Source: Sphingomonas jaspsi DSM 18422
Lineage (GTDB): Bacteria; Pseudomonadota; Alphaproteobacteria; Sphingomonadales; Sphingomonadaceae
Assembly: GCF_000585415.1 (NCBI RefSeq)
Contig: NZ_KK073876.1
Coordinates: 2,477,810-2,541,809, forward strand
Reading direction: 5' to 3'
DNA: 64,000 nt
Shown here: positions 53,616-62,232 of the stretch, piece after piece
Layout of the letters: the number at the start of each line of letters is the position of its first letter
Position numbering within the stretch: position 1 is the first letter of the stretch
The notes under the pieces: generated by a model
Seen by the model: the letters and a program-made list of their open reading frames with translations, nothing else
Database searches by the model: none
What the model was told of the DNA's origin: nothing
Translations under genes and position numbers: made by a program

Positions 53616-53634
53616 GTATCGAAAAAACCGATGA
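53616..53634. promoter_or_regulatory. Degenerate copy of the palindrome overlapping the lysR start
   Basis: GTATCGAAAAAACCGATGA agrees with CTATCGGAAAAGCCGATAG at 14 of 19 positions and keeps T-N11-A spacing. It overlaps the ATG of the LysR gene (53631), a position suited to negative autoregulation, and faces potF on the other side. Confidence 0.55.
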
Positions 53635-54527
53635 ACATCACTTTCCGCCAGATTCGCTACTTCATCGCCGTCGCCGAGGCGCGGTCGGTGTCGGGCGGAT
53701 CCAGTGCGGTGGGCATATCGCAATCGGCGGTGACCGACGCGATCCGCACGCTGGAACTGGAAACCGGCGTCACGTTGTTCCACCGCCATCCCAAAGGCGT
53801 GACCCTGACGCGCGAAGGCCATCAGTTCCTGCGGCACGCGCGCTCCATCATCGGCGCGATCGCCGACATGGCCGGCGGTGTCGGGCGCGACAAGGACCAT
53901 ACCGAAGGCAAGATTCGCATTGGTGTGACGCCGGTCGTCACCGGCTATTTCCTGTCAGACCAGATCGCCCGTTTCCACCGGCTGTTTCCCAAGATCGAGA
54001 TCCAGCTGGTCGAGGACCGCCGCGCCTATATCGAACATCTGCTGGTCAACGGCGAACTCGACCTCGGCCTGTTGATGGTGTCCAATCTCGAACAGCGCGC
54101 GGCGATCGATCATGAGGTGCTGATCCGGTCTGAATGCCGCGCCTGGATGGCGCCGTCGCATGCGCTGGCCGACGTCGATGGACTGGCGCTAGCGGACCTT
54201 GAGAACGAACCGATTGTGGCGCTAGCGCTCGACGAGCTCGACGGCCTCGTCGACGGCATCTGGTCCAAGTTCGACCATCCGCCTCGCGTCGCCTATCGCA
54301 CCAGTTCGATGGAAGGCGTGCGCAGCCTCGTCGGCACCGGCGCGGGCATCGCGCTGCTACCCGACCTCGTCTACCGGCCGTGGAGCCTGGAAGGCGACCG
54401 CGTGATCGCCAAGCGCACGCGTGAAACGCTGCCGACGGTCGACATCGGCATCGCCTGGCGCCGCCTCACCCGCCACAGCGAGGCGGTCAACCTGTTCATG
54501 GAAACGGTGCACCAGAACCGCCGCTAG
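53631..54527 (+). CDS. LysR-family regulator of the polyamine cluster
   Basis: Regulator of 298 residues. The winged helix-turn-helix (residues about 4-62, with SVSGGSSAVGISQSAVTDAI) and effector domain (about 90-295, GKIRIGVTPVVTGYFL) are standard. It is divergent from potF and convergent with a puuA-like gene, overlapping its end by 4 bp. E. coli controls the same pathway with the unrelated PuuR. The repeated palindrome CTATCGG-N5-CCGATAG suits a LysR dimer and is the inferred target; the effector may be putrescine or a pathway product. Confidence 0.88.
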   Translation: MNITFRQIRYFIAVAEARSVSGGSSAVGISQSAVTDAIRTLELETGVTLFHRHPKGVTLTREGHQFLRHARSIIGAIADMAGGVGRDKDHTEGKIRIGVTPVVTGYFLSDQIARFHRLFPKIEIQLVEDRRAYIEHLLVNGELDLGLLMVSNLEQRAAIDHEVLIRSECRAWMAPSHALADVDGLALADLENEPIVALALDELDGLVDGIWSKFDHPPRVAYRTSSMEGVRSLVGTGAGIALLPDLVYRPWSLEGDRVIAKRTRETLPTVDIGIAWRRLTRHSEAVNLFMETVHQNRR

Positions 54528-55912
54528 GCGTTGTTCAAATACCAGGCGTAGTCGAGCTCGGTCACCTCGGCCATGAAGCGCGCCATCTCGACCTCTTTCA
54601 CCGTGCAATAGTGGGTGACGAAACGGTCGCCGAGATAGTCGCGCAGCGTGGCGCTATTCTTGAACGCCTCGATCGCCGCGGCCCAATGGTTGGGCAGGCG
54701 CGTGTCCTTGGGTGCCTGTTCATAGCCGTTGCCGACGATGGCGGGGCCGGGATCGATCTTGTTCACCATGCCATGGTGCATCGCCGCCAATACCGCCGCG
54801 ACGGCTAGGTAGGGATTGGCGTCGGCGCCGCACACGCGATGCTCGACATGGCGTGACGGCGGCGGACCCGCCGGCACCCGCAAGCTGACTGTGCGATTGT
54901 TGACCCCCCAGGTCGGCGCGACGGGTGCATAGCTGTTGGCCTTGAAACGGCGGAAGCTGTTCGCGTTGGGCGCGAAGATCGCCATGCTGTCGGCGAGCAG
55001 CGCCTTCATCCCGCCGATGGCATTGCGGAGCAGCGGTGAGCCTTCGGGATCGTCGCTGGCGAACGCATTATTACCGTCCTTGTCGGCCATCGATACGTGG
55101 AGGTGCATCCCGCTGCCCGCCTGCTCGGCGAAGGGCTTGGCCATGAAGCTGGCGACCATGCCATGCTTGGCCGCGACGCCCTTCACGATCCGCTTATACA
55201 TGACGCCATCGTCGGCCGCGCGCATGGCGTCGGCCTTGTGGCGCAGCGTCAGTTCGAACTGGCCCGGCGCATATTCGCTGATGCCCGATTCGAGCGGGAT
55301 GTTTTGCGCGTCGCAGGCGGCGTAGAGGTCGTCGAAGAAGGGCTTGAAGTCCTCCAGTTCGCGCAAGGAATAGACGTCGTTGCCATTGGGCTTCTCGCCG
55401 GTGGTGAGGCCGCGCGCGATGACGGGGCGACCGTTCTCCATTTCGAACAGATAGAATTCCAGCTCGACCGCGACGACAGGCGTCAGGCCTTCCTCCGCCA
55501 GCTTGTCGATAACCCGACCCAGCACATGGCGCGGGTCGAGGTCGTTGGGCGTACCGTCGAGTTCGTAATAGCTGGTCGTGAACTGCGCGGCATTGTCGCC
55601 CAGCCACGGCGTGCGGACCAAAGTGCCCGGAATGGGGCGGCACAGCCGGTCGGCGTCGCCGTCTTCCCAGACAAGGCCCGTCTCCTCGCAATCCTGCCCC
55701 ATGATGTCGACCACCAGCACCGATCCCGGCAGGAAGCGGCCGTTTTCATAGACGCCCAGCACCTCATGCTGGCGCAGCCGCTTGCCGCGCGGGACGCCCG
55801 ACATGTTGGTGAAGATGATGTCGATCGCATCGATGTCCGGATTGTCGGCGAAGAAGGCTTCGGACTCCGATCTGTCGGCGATCTTGTTCGATGCATGGGG
55901 CGGCTTGGTCAT
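54524..55912 (-). CDS. Glutamine-synthetase-family ligase, gamma-glutamylpolyamine synthetase (PuuA-like, copy 1)
   Basis: ATP-dependent ligase of 462 residues. The N-terminal domain ends with PWLGDNAAQF, and catalytic strands include VELEFYLFE, GMHLHVSMAD and HRVCGADANPYL. These match PuuA, which joins glutamate to putrescine as the first step of the gamma-glutamyl pathway. It ends the minus-strand operon and starts 3 bases after the HemL-like aminotransferase. A second PuuA-like gene lies at 58.5-59.9 kb in the same operon. Confidence 0.88.
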   Translation of the reverse strand: MTKPPHASNKIADRSESEAFFADNPDIDAIDIIFTNMSGVPRGKRLRQHEVLGVYENGRFLPGSVLVVDIMGQDCEETGLVWEDGDADRLCRPIPGTLVRTPWLGDNAAQFTTSYYELDGTPNDLDPRHVLGRVIDKLAEEGLTPVVAVELEFYLFEMENGRPVIARGLTTGEKPNGNDVYSLRELEDFKPFFDDLYAACDAQNIPLESGISEYAPGQFELTLRHKADAMRAADDGVMYKRIVKGVAAKHGMVASFMAKPFAEQAGSGMHLHVSMADKDGNNAFASDDPEGSPLLRNAIGGMKALLADSMAIFAPNANSFRRFKANSYAPVAPTWGVNNRTVSLRVPAGPPPSRHVEHRVCGADANPYLAVAAVLAAMHHGMVNKIDPGPAIVGNGYEQAPKDTRLPNHWAAAIEAFKNSATLRDYLGDRFVTHYCTVKEVEMARFMAEVTELDYAWYLNNA

Positions 55913-55915
55913 ATC

Positions 55916-57262
55916 CTATCCGATCAGCGTCTGGAGGCATTCGTCAAGCACCTCGGCCAGCCGGTCGACCTGCTCAGGGCGGGTCGCGGGGCTGACGAGG
56001 GTCATGTTGTGGAACGGCGCGATCAGCACGCCGCGGTTGATAAGGAACAGGTGCAGCGCATGTTCGAGCGGCCCCTGCATCGCGGCGCGCGCCTCGGTGC
56101 CGTTGCGCGCGGCCTTATCCGAACAGATGAATTCGCCGCGCGATCCAATGTGGGTGACGTGCCAGTCGAGGCCGTTAGCGGCGATCACCGCCTTCACCTT
56201 CTGCGCCAGCGTTTCGGCCAGCGGCAGCATGTGCGCATAAGCGGCAGGCGTCATCACTTGCGTCAGGCAGGCGCGCATCGCAGCGAGTGCCAGCGCATTG
56301 GCCGACAGCGTCGTGCCGATGCCCGAATGGCCCGTTTCCCCTTGGGCGCGGACATGCTCCATCCGCTCGGCAACGTCGGCGGAAAAACCATAGACCGCGC
56401 ACGGTACCCCGCCCGCGACCGGCTTGCCGAGCACGAACAGGTCGGGGATCGGGCCGTAGGTGCCGGTGTGACCGCCGTATCCGGTGGAGATGGTGTGGGT
56501 CTCGTCGAACACCAGCAGCGTGCCGTGGCGGGTGCAAAGCTCGCGCGCCGCTTCGAGATAGCCATCGTCGGGCAGCACCATGCCGACATTGGTCATCGCC
56601 GGTTCCATCAGCAGGCAGGCGACGTCGCCCGGCGCGAGCGCGGCTTCGAGCGCGGCGAGGTCGTTGAATTCGATCACCCGCGTATGCTCGCGCACGTCAT
56701 AGACCTGCCCGACCAGGCTGCGGCGGAGCATGGGCACGCCGTCGCGCAGGTCGACGAACACATCATCGACCGCGCCATGGTAGCAGCCGTTGAAGATCAG
56801 GATCTGGTCGCGCCCCGTGATCCCGCGGCACCAGCGGATCACCGCGCGGTTGGCCTCACTCGCGCTCGACGTCACTTGCCAGAAAGGCAGCTTAAAGCGC
56901 TTCGCCAATTCGTCAGCGACCACCACCGCGTCGTCGGTCGGCAGCATATAAGTGAGGCCGCGCGAGGCTTGGCGAGCGATCGCGTCGGCGACCGGCGCGG
57001 GCGAATGGCCGAACATCGACCCGGTATCGCCCAGGCAAAAATCGTCAAAGCGGTGCCCGTCGACATCCCACAGCTCCGCGCCTTCCGCCCGCTCCGCGAA
57101 CAGCGGGAACGGCGTGCCCCAATCGAGCATCCAGTGGAACGGGACGCCGCGATGCCAATGGTTCGCGGCCTTGGCGGCCAGCGCGGCGCTGTTCGGATTG
57201 CGCTGGGCGAACAGCGCGCGCTCGGCCGTCAGCATGGCGTCGATCGATGCGGGCGAAATCAT
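55916..57262 (-). CDS. Class-III aminotransferase, HemL-like
   Basis: PLP enzyme of 448 residues. SASEANRAVIRWCR, NGCYHGAVDD, LVFDETHTISTGYGG and LGKPVAGGVP (Schiff-base Lys) follow the glutamate-1-semialdehyde aminomutase branch of the family. Context makes a role in polyamine or amino-acid catabolism more likely than in haem synthesis. The ATG at 57262 overlaps the oxidoreductase stop by 4 bp, so it is translationally coupled. Its substrate is open. Confidence 0.8.
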   Translation of the reverse strand: MISPASIDAMLTAERALFAQRNPNSAALAAKAANHWHRGVPFHWMLDWGTPFPLFAERAEGAELWDVDGHRFDDFCLGDTGSMFGHSPAPVADAIARQASRGLTYMLPTDDAVVVADELAKRFKLPFWQVTSSASEANRAVIRWCRGITGRDQILIFNGCYHGAVDDVFVDLRDGVPMLRRSLVGQVYDVREHTRVIEFNDLAALEAALAPGDVACLLMEPAMTNVGMVLPDDGYLEAARELCTRHGTLLVFDETHTISTGYGGHTGTYGPIPDLFVLGKPVAGGVPCAVYGFSADVAERMEHVRAQGETGHSGIGTTLSANALALAAMRACLTQVMTPAAYAHMLPLAETLAQKVKAVIAANGLDWHVTHIGSRGEFICSDKAARNGTEARAAMQGPLEHALHLFLINRGVLIAPFHNMTLVSPATRPEQVDRLAEVLDECLQTLIG

Positions 57263-58530
57263 AGGCGGTCCTTCAGCGCGAACCATAGCATGCCCGCGAC
57301 GTAGAGCGGATGGCGCAGCAACGGCCCTCCTGGAAAGGGCTTGTTCGGCAGCGACGCGAACAGGTCGAAACGCTCCGCCGTCCCGCGCATCGCACCGGCG
57401 ATCAGTTCGCCCGCCAAGGTCGTCAGCAGCACGCCATGTCCTGACCAGCCATGTGCGAAGAAGCTGTTCCCGATGCGGCCGAAGTGCGGCAGCCGGTTCA
57501 TCGTCACGCCGACGAGACCGCCCCAGGCATAGTCGATCTTGACCCCTTCCAGTTGCGGGAACACGCCTTCCAGATACGGCCGGACGAACCCCGCAACGTC
57601 GTGCGGCGGGCGCGGCGAATATTTCTCGCCGCCGCCGAAGATCAGGCGGTGGTCGCCACTCGGCCGGTAATAGTTGAGCACGAACTTGCTGTCCGACACC
57701 GCCGCGCCCGTTGGAAACAGCGTCTTTATCCGAGCCTCGCCCAACGGTTCGGTCGCGACATTGTAATTGGCGACCGGCATCGTCATCCGCGCCAGCTCGG
57801 GCGAGATCGATTCCATGAAGGCGTCGCAGGCGAGCACCGCATATTTCGCGGTCACCGTGCCGCGCTCAGTCTCGGCCCTAACCGGCGTCCCATGGTCTAC
57901 CCTAAGGACTGGCGTGCACTCGTGGATTTCGACCCCGGCTGCCAATGAGGCCTTGGCCAGCCCCAGCGCATAGTTGAGCGGATGGAGATGGCCGCCATTC
58001 CGGTCATACAGACCGCCATGGTAGCGATCGCTGGCGACGTGCGCGCCGACATCGGCCCGCTCGACGATCTCGGCGCCTTCAAAGTCGACCAGGCGTTCGA
58101 GGATCGCCAATTCACGCCGCATCTCGTCGAGGTGCGCGGGCTTCGCCGCAGCCTGGAAATGGCCGACGCGATGGTCGCATTCGATGCCGTGCAGCGCAAT
58201 CCGGCCGCGCACGCGGTCAACCGCCGAATTGGCAAGGCGAAGCAATTGCCGGGCGCGATCCTCGCCTAATTTGTCGACCAGATCGGGCGCACCCCAGCGA
58301 AGCCCCGGGATCATCTGTCCGCCGTTGCGCCCCGACGCGCCCCAGCCGATGCGATGCGCTTCGAGCAGGATCACCTTGAAGCCGGCTTCCGCCGCGTGAA
58401 GCGCCGCCGACAGTCCGGTGAACCCGCCGCCGATCACCACCACGTCGGTCGATCGATCGCCCGTAAGGGCCGGTTGCGGCGGAAAAGGATTGGCGGTCGC
58501 CGCATAAAGCGACGGCGCGTGGGCGGCCAT
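57259..58530 (-). CDS. puuB: FAD-dependent oxidoreductase, gamma-glutamylputrescine oxidase (PuuB-like)
   Basis: Flavoprotein of 423 residues (DAO/glycine oxidase fold). VVVIGGGFTGLSAALHAAE is the dinucleotide-binding start, GWGASGRNGGQ the flavin-contact loop, and GYAWGG-like DYAWGGLVGVT plus GWSGHGV near the C-terminus are typical of PuuB/OrdL proteins. It oxidises gamma-glutamylputrescine to the aldehyde with H2O2 release (family knowledge). The gene lies between a puuA-like gene (2-base gap) and an aminotransferase (overlap). Confidence 0.88.
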   Translation of the reverse strand: MAAHAPSLYAATANPFPPQPALTGDRSTDVVVIGGGFTGLSAALHAAEAGFKVILLEAHRIGWGASGRNGGQMIPGLRWGAPDLVDKLGEDRARQLLRLANSAVDRVRGRIALHGIECDHRVGHFQAAAKPAHLDEMRRELAILERLVDFEGAEIVERADVGAHVASDRYHGGLYDRNGGHLHPLNYALGLAKASLAAGVEIHECTPVLRVDHGTPVRAETERGTVTAKYAVLACDAFMESISPELARMTMPVANYNVATEPLGEARIKTLFPTGAAVSDSKFVLNYYRPSGDHRLIFGGGEKYSPRPPHDVAGFVRPYLEGVFPQLEGVKIDYAWGGLVGVTMNRLPHFGRIGNSFFAHGWSGHGVLLTTLAGELIAGAMRGTAERFDLFASLPNKPFPGGPLLRHPLYVAGMLWFALKDRL

Positions 58531-58532
58531 GG

Positions 58533-59882
58533 CTACACCTTCAGCAGAAGATGTTCGCGCTCCCACGAGCTGATGACCGACTGGTAGGCGTAAAGCTCGG
58601 CTTCCTTGATCGCGTAGAAAACGTCGAAGAAATCCTCGCCCAGCTGCTGCTTCACCGGCTTGCAGTTGCGGAAGCGGTCGAGCGCCCCTTCCAGGGTTCG
58701 CGGCAGGGTGCGCGCGCGGTTGTAGGCGTTGCCGGCGATGCTCTTGGGCGGCTGCATCCGCTCGATCATGCCGACATAGCCGCAGATCAGCGACGTCGCT
58801 ATCGCCAGATAGGGGTTGGCGTCTGCCCCGGCGAGCCGGTTTTCGACGCGGCGGTTGGCGGGGTCCGATACCGGGATACGGATACCGCAGCTGCGGTTGT
58901 CGGAACCCCATTGGACGTTGACCGGCGCCGACGTGTCGGGCCGCATCCGGCGGTAGCTGTTGACGTTAGGTGCGAACAGCGGGGTCACTTGCGGCAACAG
59001 GCGGACCAGCCCGGCGATATGGCTGCGGAACAGCGCACTGTCGCGGCCATTGGGGGTGGAAAAGACGTTGCGGCCATTGTCGGCGTCGACGATCGACTGG
59101 TGGATATGCATCGCGCTGCCCGGCTGGTCCGACATCGGCTTGGCCAGGAAGGTGGCATAGACGCCATGGTCGAGCGCAACCTGGCGCACGATCCGCTTGA
59201 ACAGCAGCACTTCATCGGCCAGCGCCAGCGGATCGCCGTGGAGGAAATTCACCTCCAGCTGCGCCGCGCCCGATTCATGGATCATCGTGTCGATGTTGAG
59301 GTTCGCGCGCTCGCAGAAATCATAGATATGCTCGATGATGTCCTCGAACTCGCCGAGCGCTTCGAGGCCGAACGGCTGGCTCGCCGTTTCGGCGCGGCCC
59401 GAACGTCCGGTCGGCGGCACCAGCGGGAAATCGGGGTCGAGATTCTTCGAAACGAGGTAGAATTCCAGCTCCGGCGCGATGACCGGCTTCCACCCCTTCT
59501 TGGCGTAAAGCGCCAAAACGGACTTCAATACCTCGCGCGGCGCGATGCGGACCGGCGTGCCATCGGCCTTGATGGCGTCGGCGATGACATAGGCGGTCGG
59601 CGTCGTGTAACCCGGCGCTTCGCGGATCGTCGAAGGATCGGGGACCAGCATATAGTCCGGATCGAAATCCGGAACGATGTCGTCCACGCCGTCGGGATAT
59701 TCGCCCATGACGGTGACGATGAACACGCTGCTGGGAATCCTCAGCGTGCGGTCTGCGAAGCTCTTGATGAACTTGTTGGCCGGCAGCACCTTGCCGCGCT
59801 GGATCCCGTTCATGTCCGGGATGATGCATTCGACCTCGGCGATGCCGCGTTCGTTGATCCAGGCTGCTAGGTCGATACTCAT
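58533..59882 (-). CDS. Glutamine-synthetase-family ligase (PuuA-like, copy 2)
   Basis: Ligase of 449 residues, distinct from copy 1. APELEFYLVS, AMHIHQSIVDAD, NRRVENRLAGADANPYL and the nucleotide loop are conserved, while the N-terminus (IECIIPDMNGIQRGK) is characteristic of PuuA/FluG-like enzymes. It could use a different amine, for example spermidine, ethanolamine or an aromatic amine. It follows the TorF-type porin gene by 54 bases and precedes puuB by 2. Confidence 0.86.
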   Translation of the reverse strand: MSIDLAAWINERGIAEVECIIPDMNGIQRGKVLPANKFIKSFADRTLRIPSSVFIVTVMGEYPDGVDDIVPDFDPDYMLVPDPSTIREAPGYTTPTAYVIADAIKADGTPVRIAPREVLKSVLALYAKKGWKPVIAPELEFYLVSKNLDPDFPLVPPTGRSGRAETASQPFGLEALGEFEDIIEHIYDFCERANLNIDTMIHESGAAQLEVNFLHGDPLALADEVLLFKRIVRQVALDHGVYATFLAKPMSDQPGSAMHIHQSIVDADNGRNVFSTPNGRDSALFRSHIAGLVRLLPQVTPLFAPNVNSYRRMRPDTSAPVNVQWGSDNRSCGIRIPVSDPANRRVENRLAGADANPYLAIATSLICGYVGMIERMQPPKSIAGNAYNRARTLPRTLEGALDRFRNCKPVKQQLGEDFFDVFYAIKEAELYAYQSVISSWEREHLLLKV

Positions 59883-59936
59883 GGGAAGATCCTTACGCTG
59901 CGGACGGCGTTTCCGCCATCCGCAGCGCCGGTGTCA

Positions 59937-60689
59937 TTAGAAGCCGAAGGTCAGCCGGCCGACGAACGTCGCCTTGCCGAGCGGCGTGAACGCGCGCGCG
60001 GTGTCGACATAGTCGAGCGTCGCGGTGAAGCCCTTGCCGAGGTCGACGTCCGCGCCGACCAGCCAGTCGCGCTTCTTGTCGGCGAAGGCGCCGTCTTCGA
60101 GGCCGAAGCTGGCGTGCAACGTCACCGGCGAATCCTTGATCGGCATTTCGCCCGACACATAATAGTATCGGTTGGATGTGTTGCCGATATTGTCCTGGCT
60201 GGGCGCGAAGGCCGCACCGACGCGAACCTCGCCCTCGCCGATCGAATAGCCCGCCGAGGCGTATAATTCGAAATAGTTGAAGTCGCCGTTGCCCGGGTAA
60301 AGATAATAGACCCCGCCGACGTCGAAGTTGATCGGACCCGCATCGCCCGACCAGCCGGCCGACAGGTCGAGTTCGGCCTCGTCCGCCTTGCCGTCATCCA
60401 GATCGACGTTCGACACCCAGGCGACGCCATAGAAGCCGGATTTGTGCGACACCGACAGTTCACCGGTCACTTCCGGGTCCTTGCCCGACAGCGAGATGCC
60501 GCGGAAACGGTAATCGGTGTGGACGCCGACCTCGGCGTCGATTTCCCACGGACCGGTCGATTCTTCGTCGGCCGCCGCGGTTTCGACCGCCTGTGGCTGG
60601 CTGGCCGGTGCGGCGTCCTGCGCCTCGGCAGCCGTGGCGATCATCGAAAGAGGCAGTAAGGCGGCAGTCGCCAGCAATCCGAACTTCAT
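59937..60689 (-). CDS. TorF-type putative outer-membrane porin
   Basis: Outer-membrane barrel of 250 residues. Signal peptide (MKFGLLATAALLPLSMIATAAEAQ) and then repeated amphipathic strands (IDAEVGVHTDYRFRGISLS, VYYLYPGNGDFNYFELY), ending in the aromatic RLTFGF. YRFRGIS is the hallmark of the TorF/Gcw_chp family. It heads the puuA2-puuB-aminotransferase-puuA1 operon, with a perfect LysR palindrome upstream, so it may let polyamines or their derivatives cross the outer membrane. Confidence 0.85.
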   Translation of the reverse strand: MKFGLLATAALLPLSMIATAAEAQDAAPASQPQAVETAAADEESTGPWEIDAEVGVHTDYRFRGISLSGKDPEVTGELSVSHKSGFYGVAWVSNVDLDDGKADEAELDLSAGWSGDAGPINFDVGGVYYLYPGNGDFNYFELYASAGYSIGEGEVRVGAAFAPSQDNIGNTSNRYYYVSGEMPIKDSPVTLHASFGLEDGAFADKKRDWLVGADVDLGKGFTATLDYVDTARAFTPLGKATFVGRLTFGF

Positions 60690-60811
60690 GTCGTCACCCC
60701 CATTGTCTCCGGCACCGACGGCGTGAAGCCCTCCACGCTGTCGCGGTGCGCCTGTGACAGCATCATGACGGCTAATCCCGAAACCGCTAGGAGAATAAAT
60801 CACGCATATGG

Positions 60812-60830
60812 CTATCGGCTTTTCCGATAG
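60812..60830. promoter_or_regulatory. Perfect 19-bp palindrome, proposed LysR operator, in the porin / aminotransferase divergent gap
   Basis: CTATCGGCTTTTCCGATAG is the exact reverse complement of the element at 49423. It ends 77 bases before the ATG of the plus-strand aminotransferase (60908) and begins 122 bases before the porin ATG (60689). The rest of the 218-base gap shows no gene. Confidence 0.75.
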
Positions 60831-60907
60831 CGGCGTTGGCCCGCTTTCGAATAGCGATGGCCCGCATGGTTGATTAGGTTCGCGCCCAGCAAACGCCAAG
60901 GAGCGAC

Positions 60908-62221
60908 ATGGCCCCGTCCAACGACCTTTCCAACTTCTGGATGCCCTTTACCGACAACCGCGGGTTCAAGGCGCACCCGCGCCAGTTCGTGGCGGCCAAG
61001 GAGATGCATTATGTCGCCGCCGACGGGCATCAGGTGCTCGACGCGACCGGCGGCCTGTGGTGCTGCAATGCCGGGCATGGCCGCGACCAGATCGTCGAGG
61101 CGGTGCGGCAGGCCGCTGGCGAGCTCGACTATGGCCCGACCTTCCAGCTCGCCCACCCCCGCGCCTTCGAAGCGGCGTCGGCCATCGCCGGGATTATGCC
61201 CGACGGGCTCAACCGCATCTTCTTCACCAACAGCGGGTCGGAATCGGTCGATACCGCCTTGAAGATCGCGCTCGCCTACCAGCGAGCGCGGGGACAAGGC
61301 AGCCGCACCCGCCTGATCGGGCGCGAGCGTGGCTACCATGGCGTGGGCTTCGGCGGCATCTCCGTTGGCGGGATCGTCAACAATCGCCGCCAGTTCGGCA
61401 CATTGCTGGCGGGCGTCGACCATTTGCGTCACACCCACGACCTTTCCCGCAACGCCTTCAGCCGGGGCCTTCCCCAACATGGCGCAGAGCTTGCCGACGA
61501 CCTGGAGCGGATCGTCGCGCTGCATGGCGCCGACACCATCGCCGCGGTCATCGTCGAGCCGGTGGCGGGATCGACCGGGGTGCTGATCCCGCCGGTCGGC
61601 TACCTCAAGCGCCTGCGCGAACTGTGCGACAAGCATGACATCTTGCTGATCTTCGACGAGGTCATCACCGGCTTCGGCCGCGTTGGCACGGCGACTGCGT
61701 CGGAACGCTTCGGCGTCACCCCCGACATGATCACCATGGCCAAGGGCCTGACCAACGCCGCGGTGCCGATGGGCGCGGTCGCGGCCAAGCGTCACATCTA
61801 CGACACCATTGTGGACAACGCCCCGGCGGGCATCGAACTGTTCCATGGCTACACCTATTCTGGCCATCCGCTGGCCGCCGCCGCCGCCGTTGCCTCGATC
61901 GACCTCTACCGGGAGGAAGGGCTGTTCCAGCGGGCGATCGAGCTTGAGGACTATTGGGCAGACGCGGTCCACGCACTGCGCGGCAAGCCGCACGTCATCG
62001 ACTGCCGCAACATCGGCCTCATCGGCGGGATCGAGTTGGAGCCCCGCCCCGGCGCGCCGACCAGGCGGGCGATGGAGCTGTTCCACAAGGCGTTCGACGC
62101 CGGGCTGCTGATCCGCGTCACCGGCGACATCATCGCGCTGTCGCCGCCGCTGATCCTCGAAAAGAGCCACATCGACGAGATTTTCGGCAAGCTCGGCGAC
62201 CTGCTCGCCACCATCGACTAA
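60908..62221 (+). CDS. Omega-amino acid:pyruvate aminotransferase
   Basis: Class-III PLP enzyme of 437 residues. NFWMPFTDNRGFKAHPRQF near the start, GSESVDTALKIALAYQR, ERGYHGVGFGGISVGG, DEVITGFGRVG and MAKGLTNAAVPMGA (Schiff-base Lys) mark the beta-alanine:pyruvate group. In this setting it may remove the amino group from beta-alanine or diamines such as diaminopropane. It is divergent from the porin operon and followed by gabT after 11 bases. Confidence 0.88.
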   Translation: MAPSNDLSNFWMPFTDNRGFKAHPRQFVAAKEMHYVAADGHQVLDATGGLWCCNAGHGRDQIVEAVRQAAGELDYGPTFQLAHPRAFEAASAIAGIMPDGLNRIFFTNSGSESVDTALKIALAYQRARGQGSRTRLIGRERGYHGVGFGGISVGGIVNNRRQFGTLLAGVDHLRHTHDLSRNAFSRGLPQHGAELADDLERIVALHGADTIAAVIVEPVAGSTGVLIPPVGYLKRLRELCDKHDILLIFDEVITGFGRVGTATASERFGVTPDMITMAKGLTNAAVPMGAVAAKRHIYDTIVDNAPAGIELFHGYTYSGHPLAAAAAVASIDLYREEGLFQRAIELEDYWADAVHALRGKPHVIDCRNIGLIGGIELEPRPGAPTRRAMELFHKAFDAGLLIRVTGDIIALSPPLILEKSHIDEIFGKLGDLLATID

Positions 62222-62232
62222 GGACAGAAGCC

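Noticed and set aside
55916..57262. HemL-like aminotransferase considered as glutamate-1-semialdehyde aminomutase of haem synthesis
   Set aside because: It is embedded by overlaps in a polyamine operon, and alphaproteobacteria generally make 5-aminolevulinate with HemA (glycine plus succinyl-CoA).
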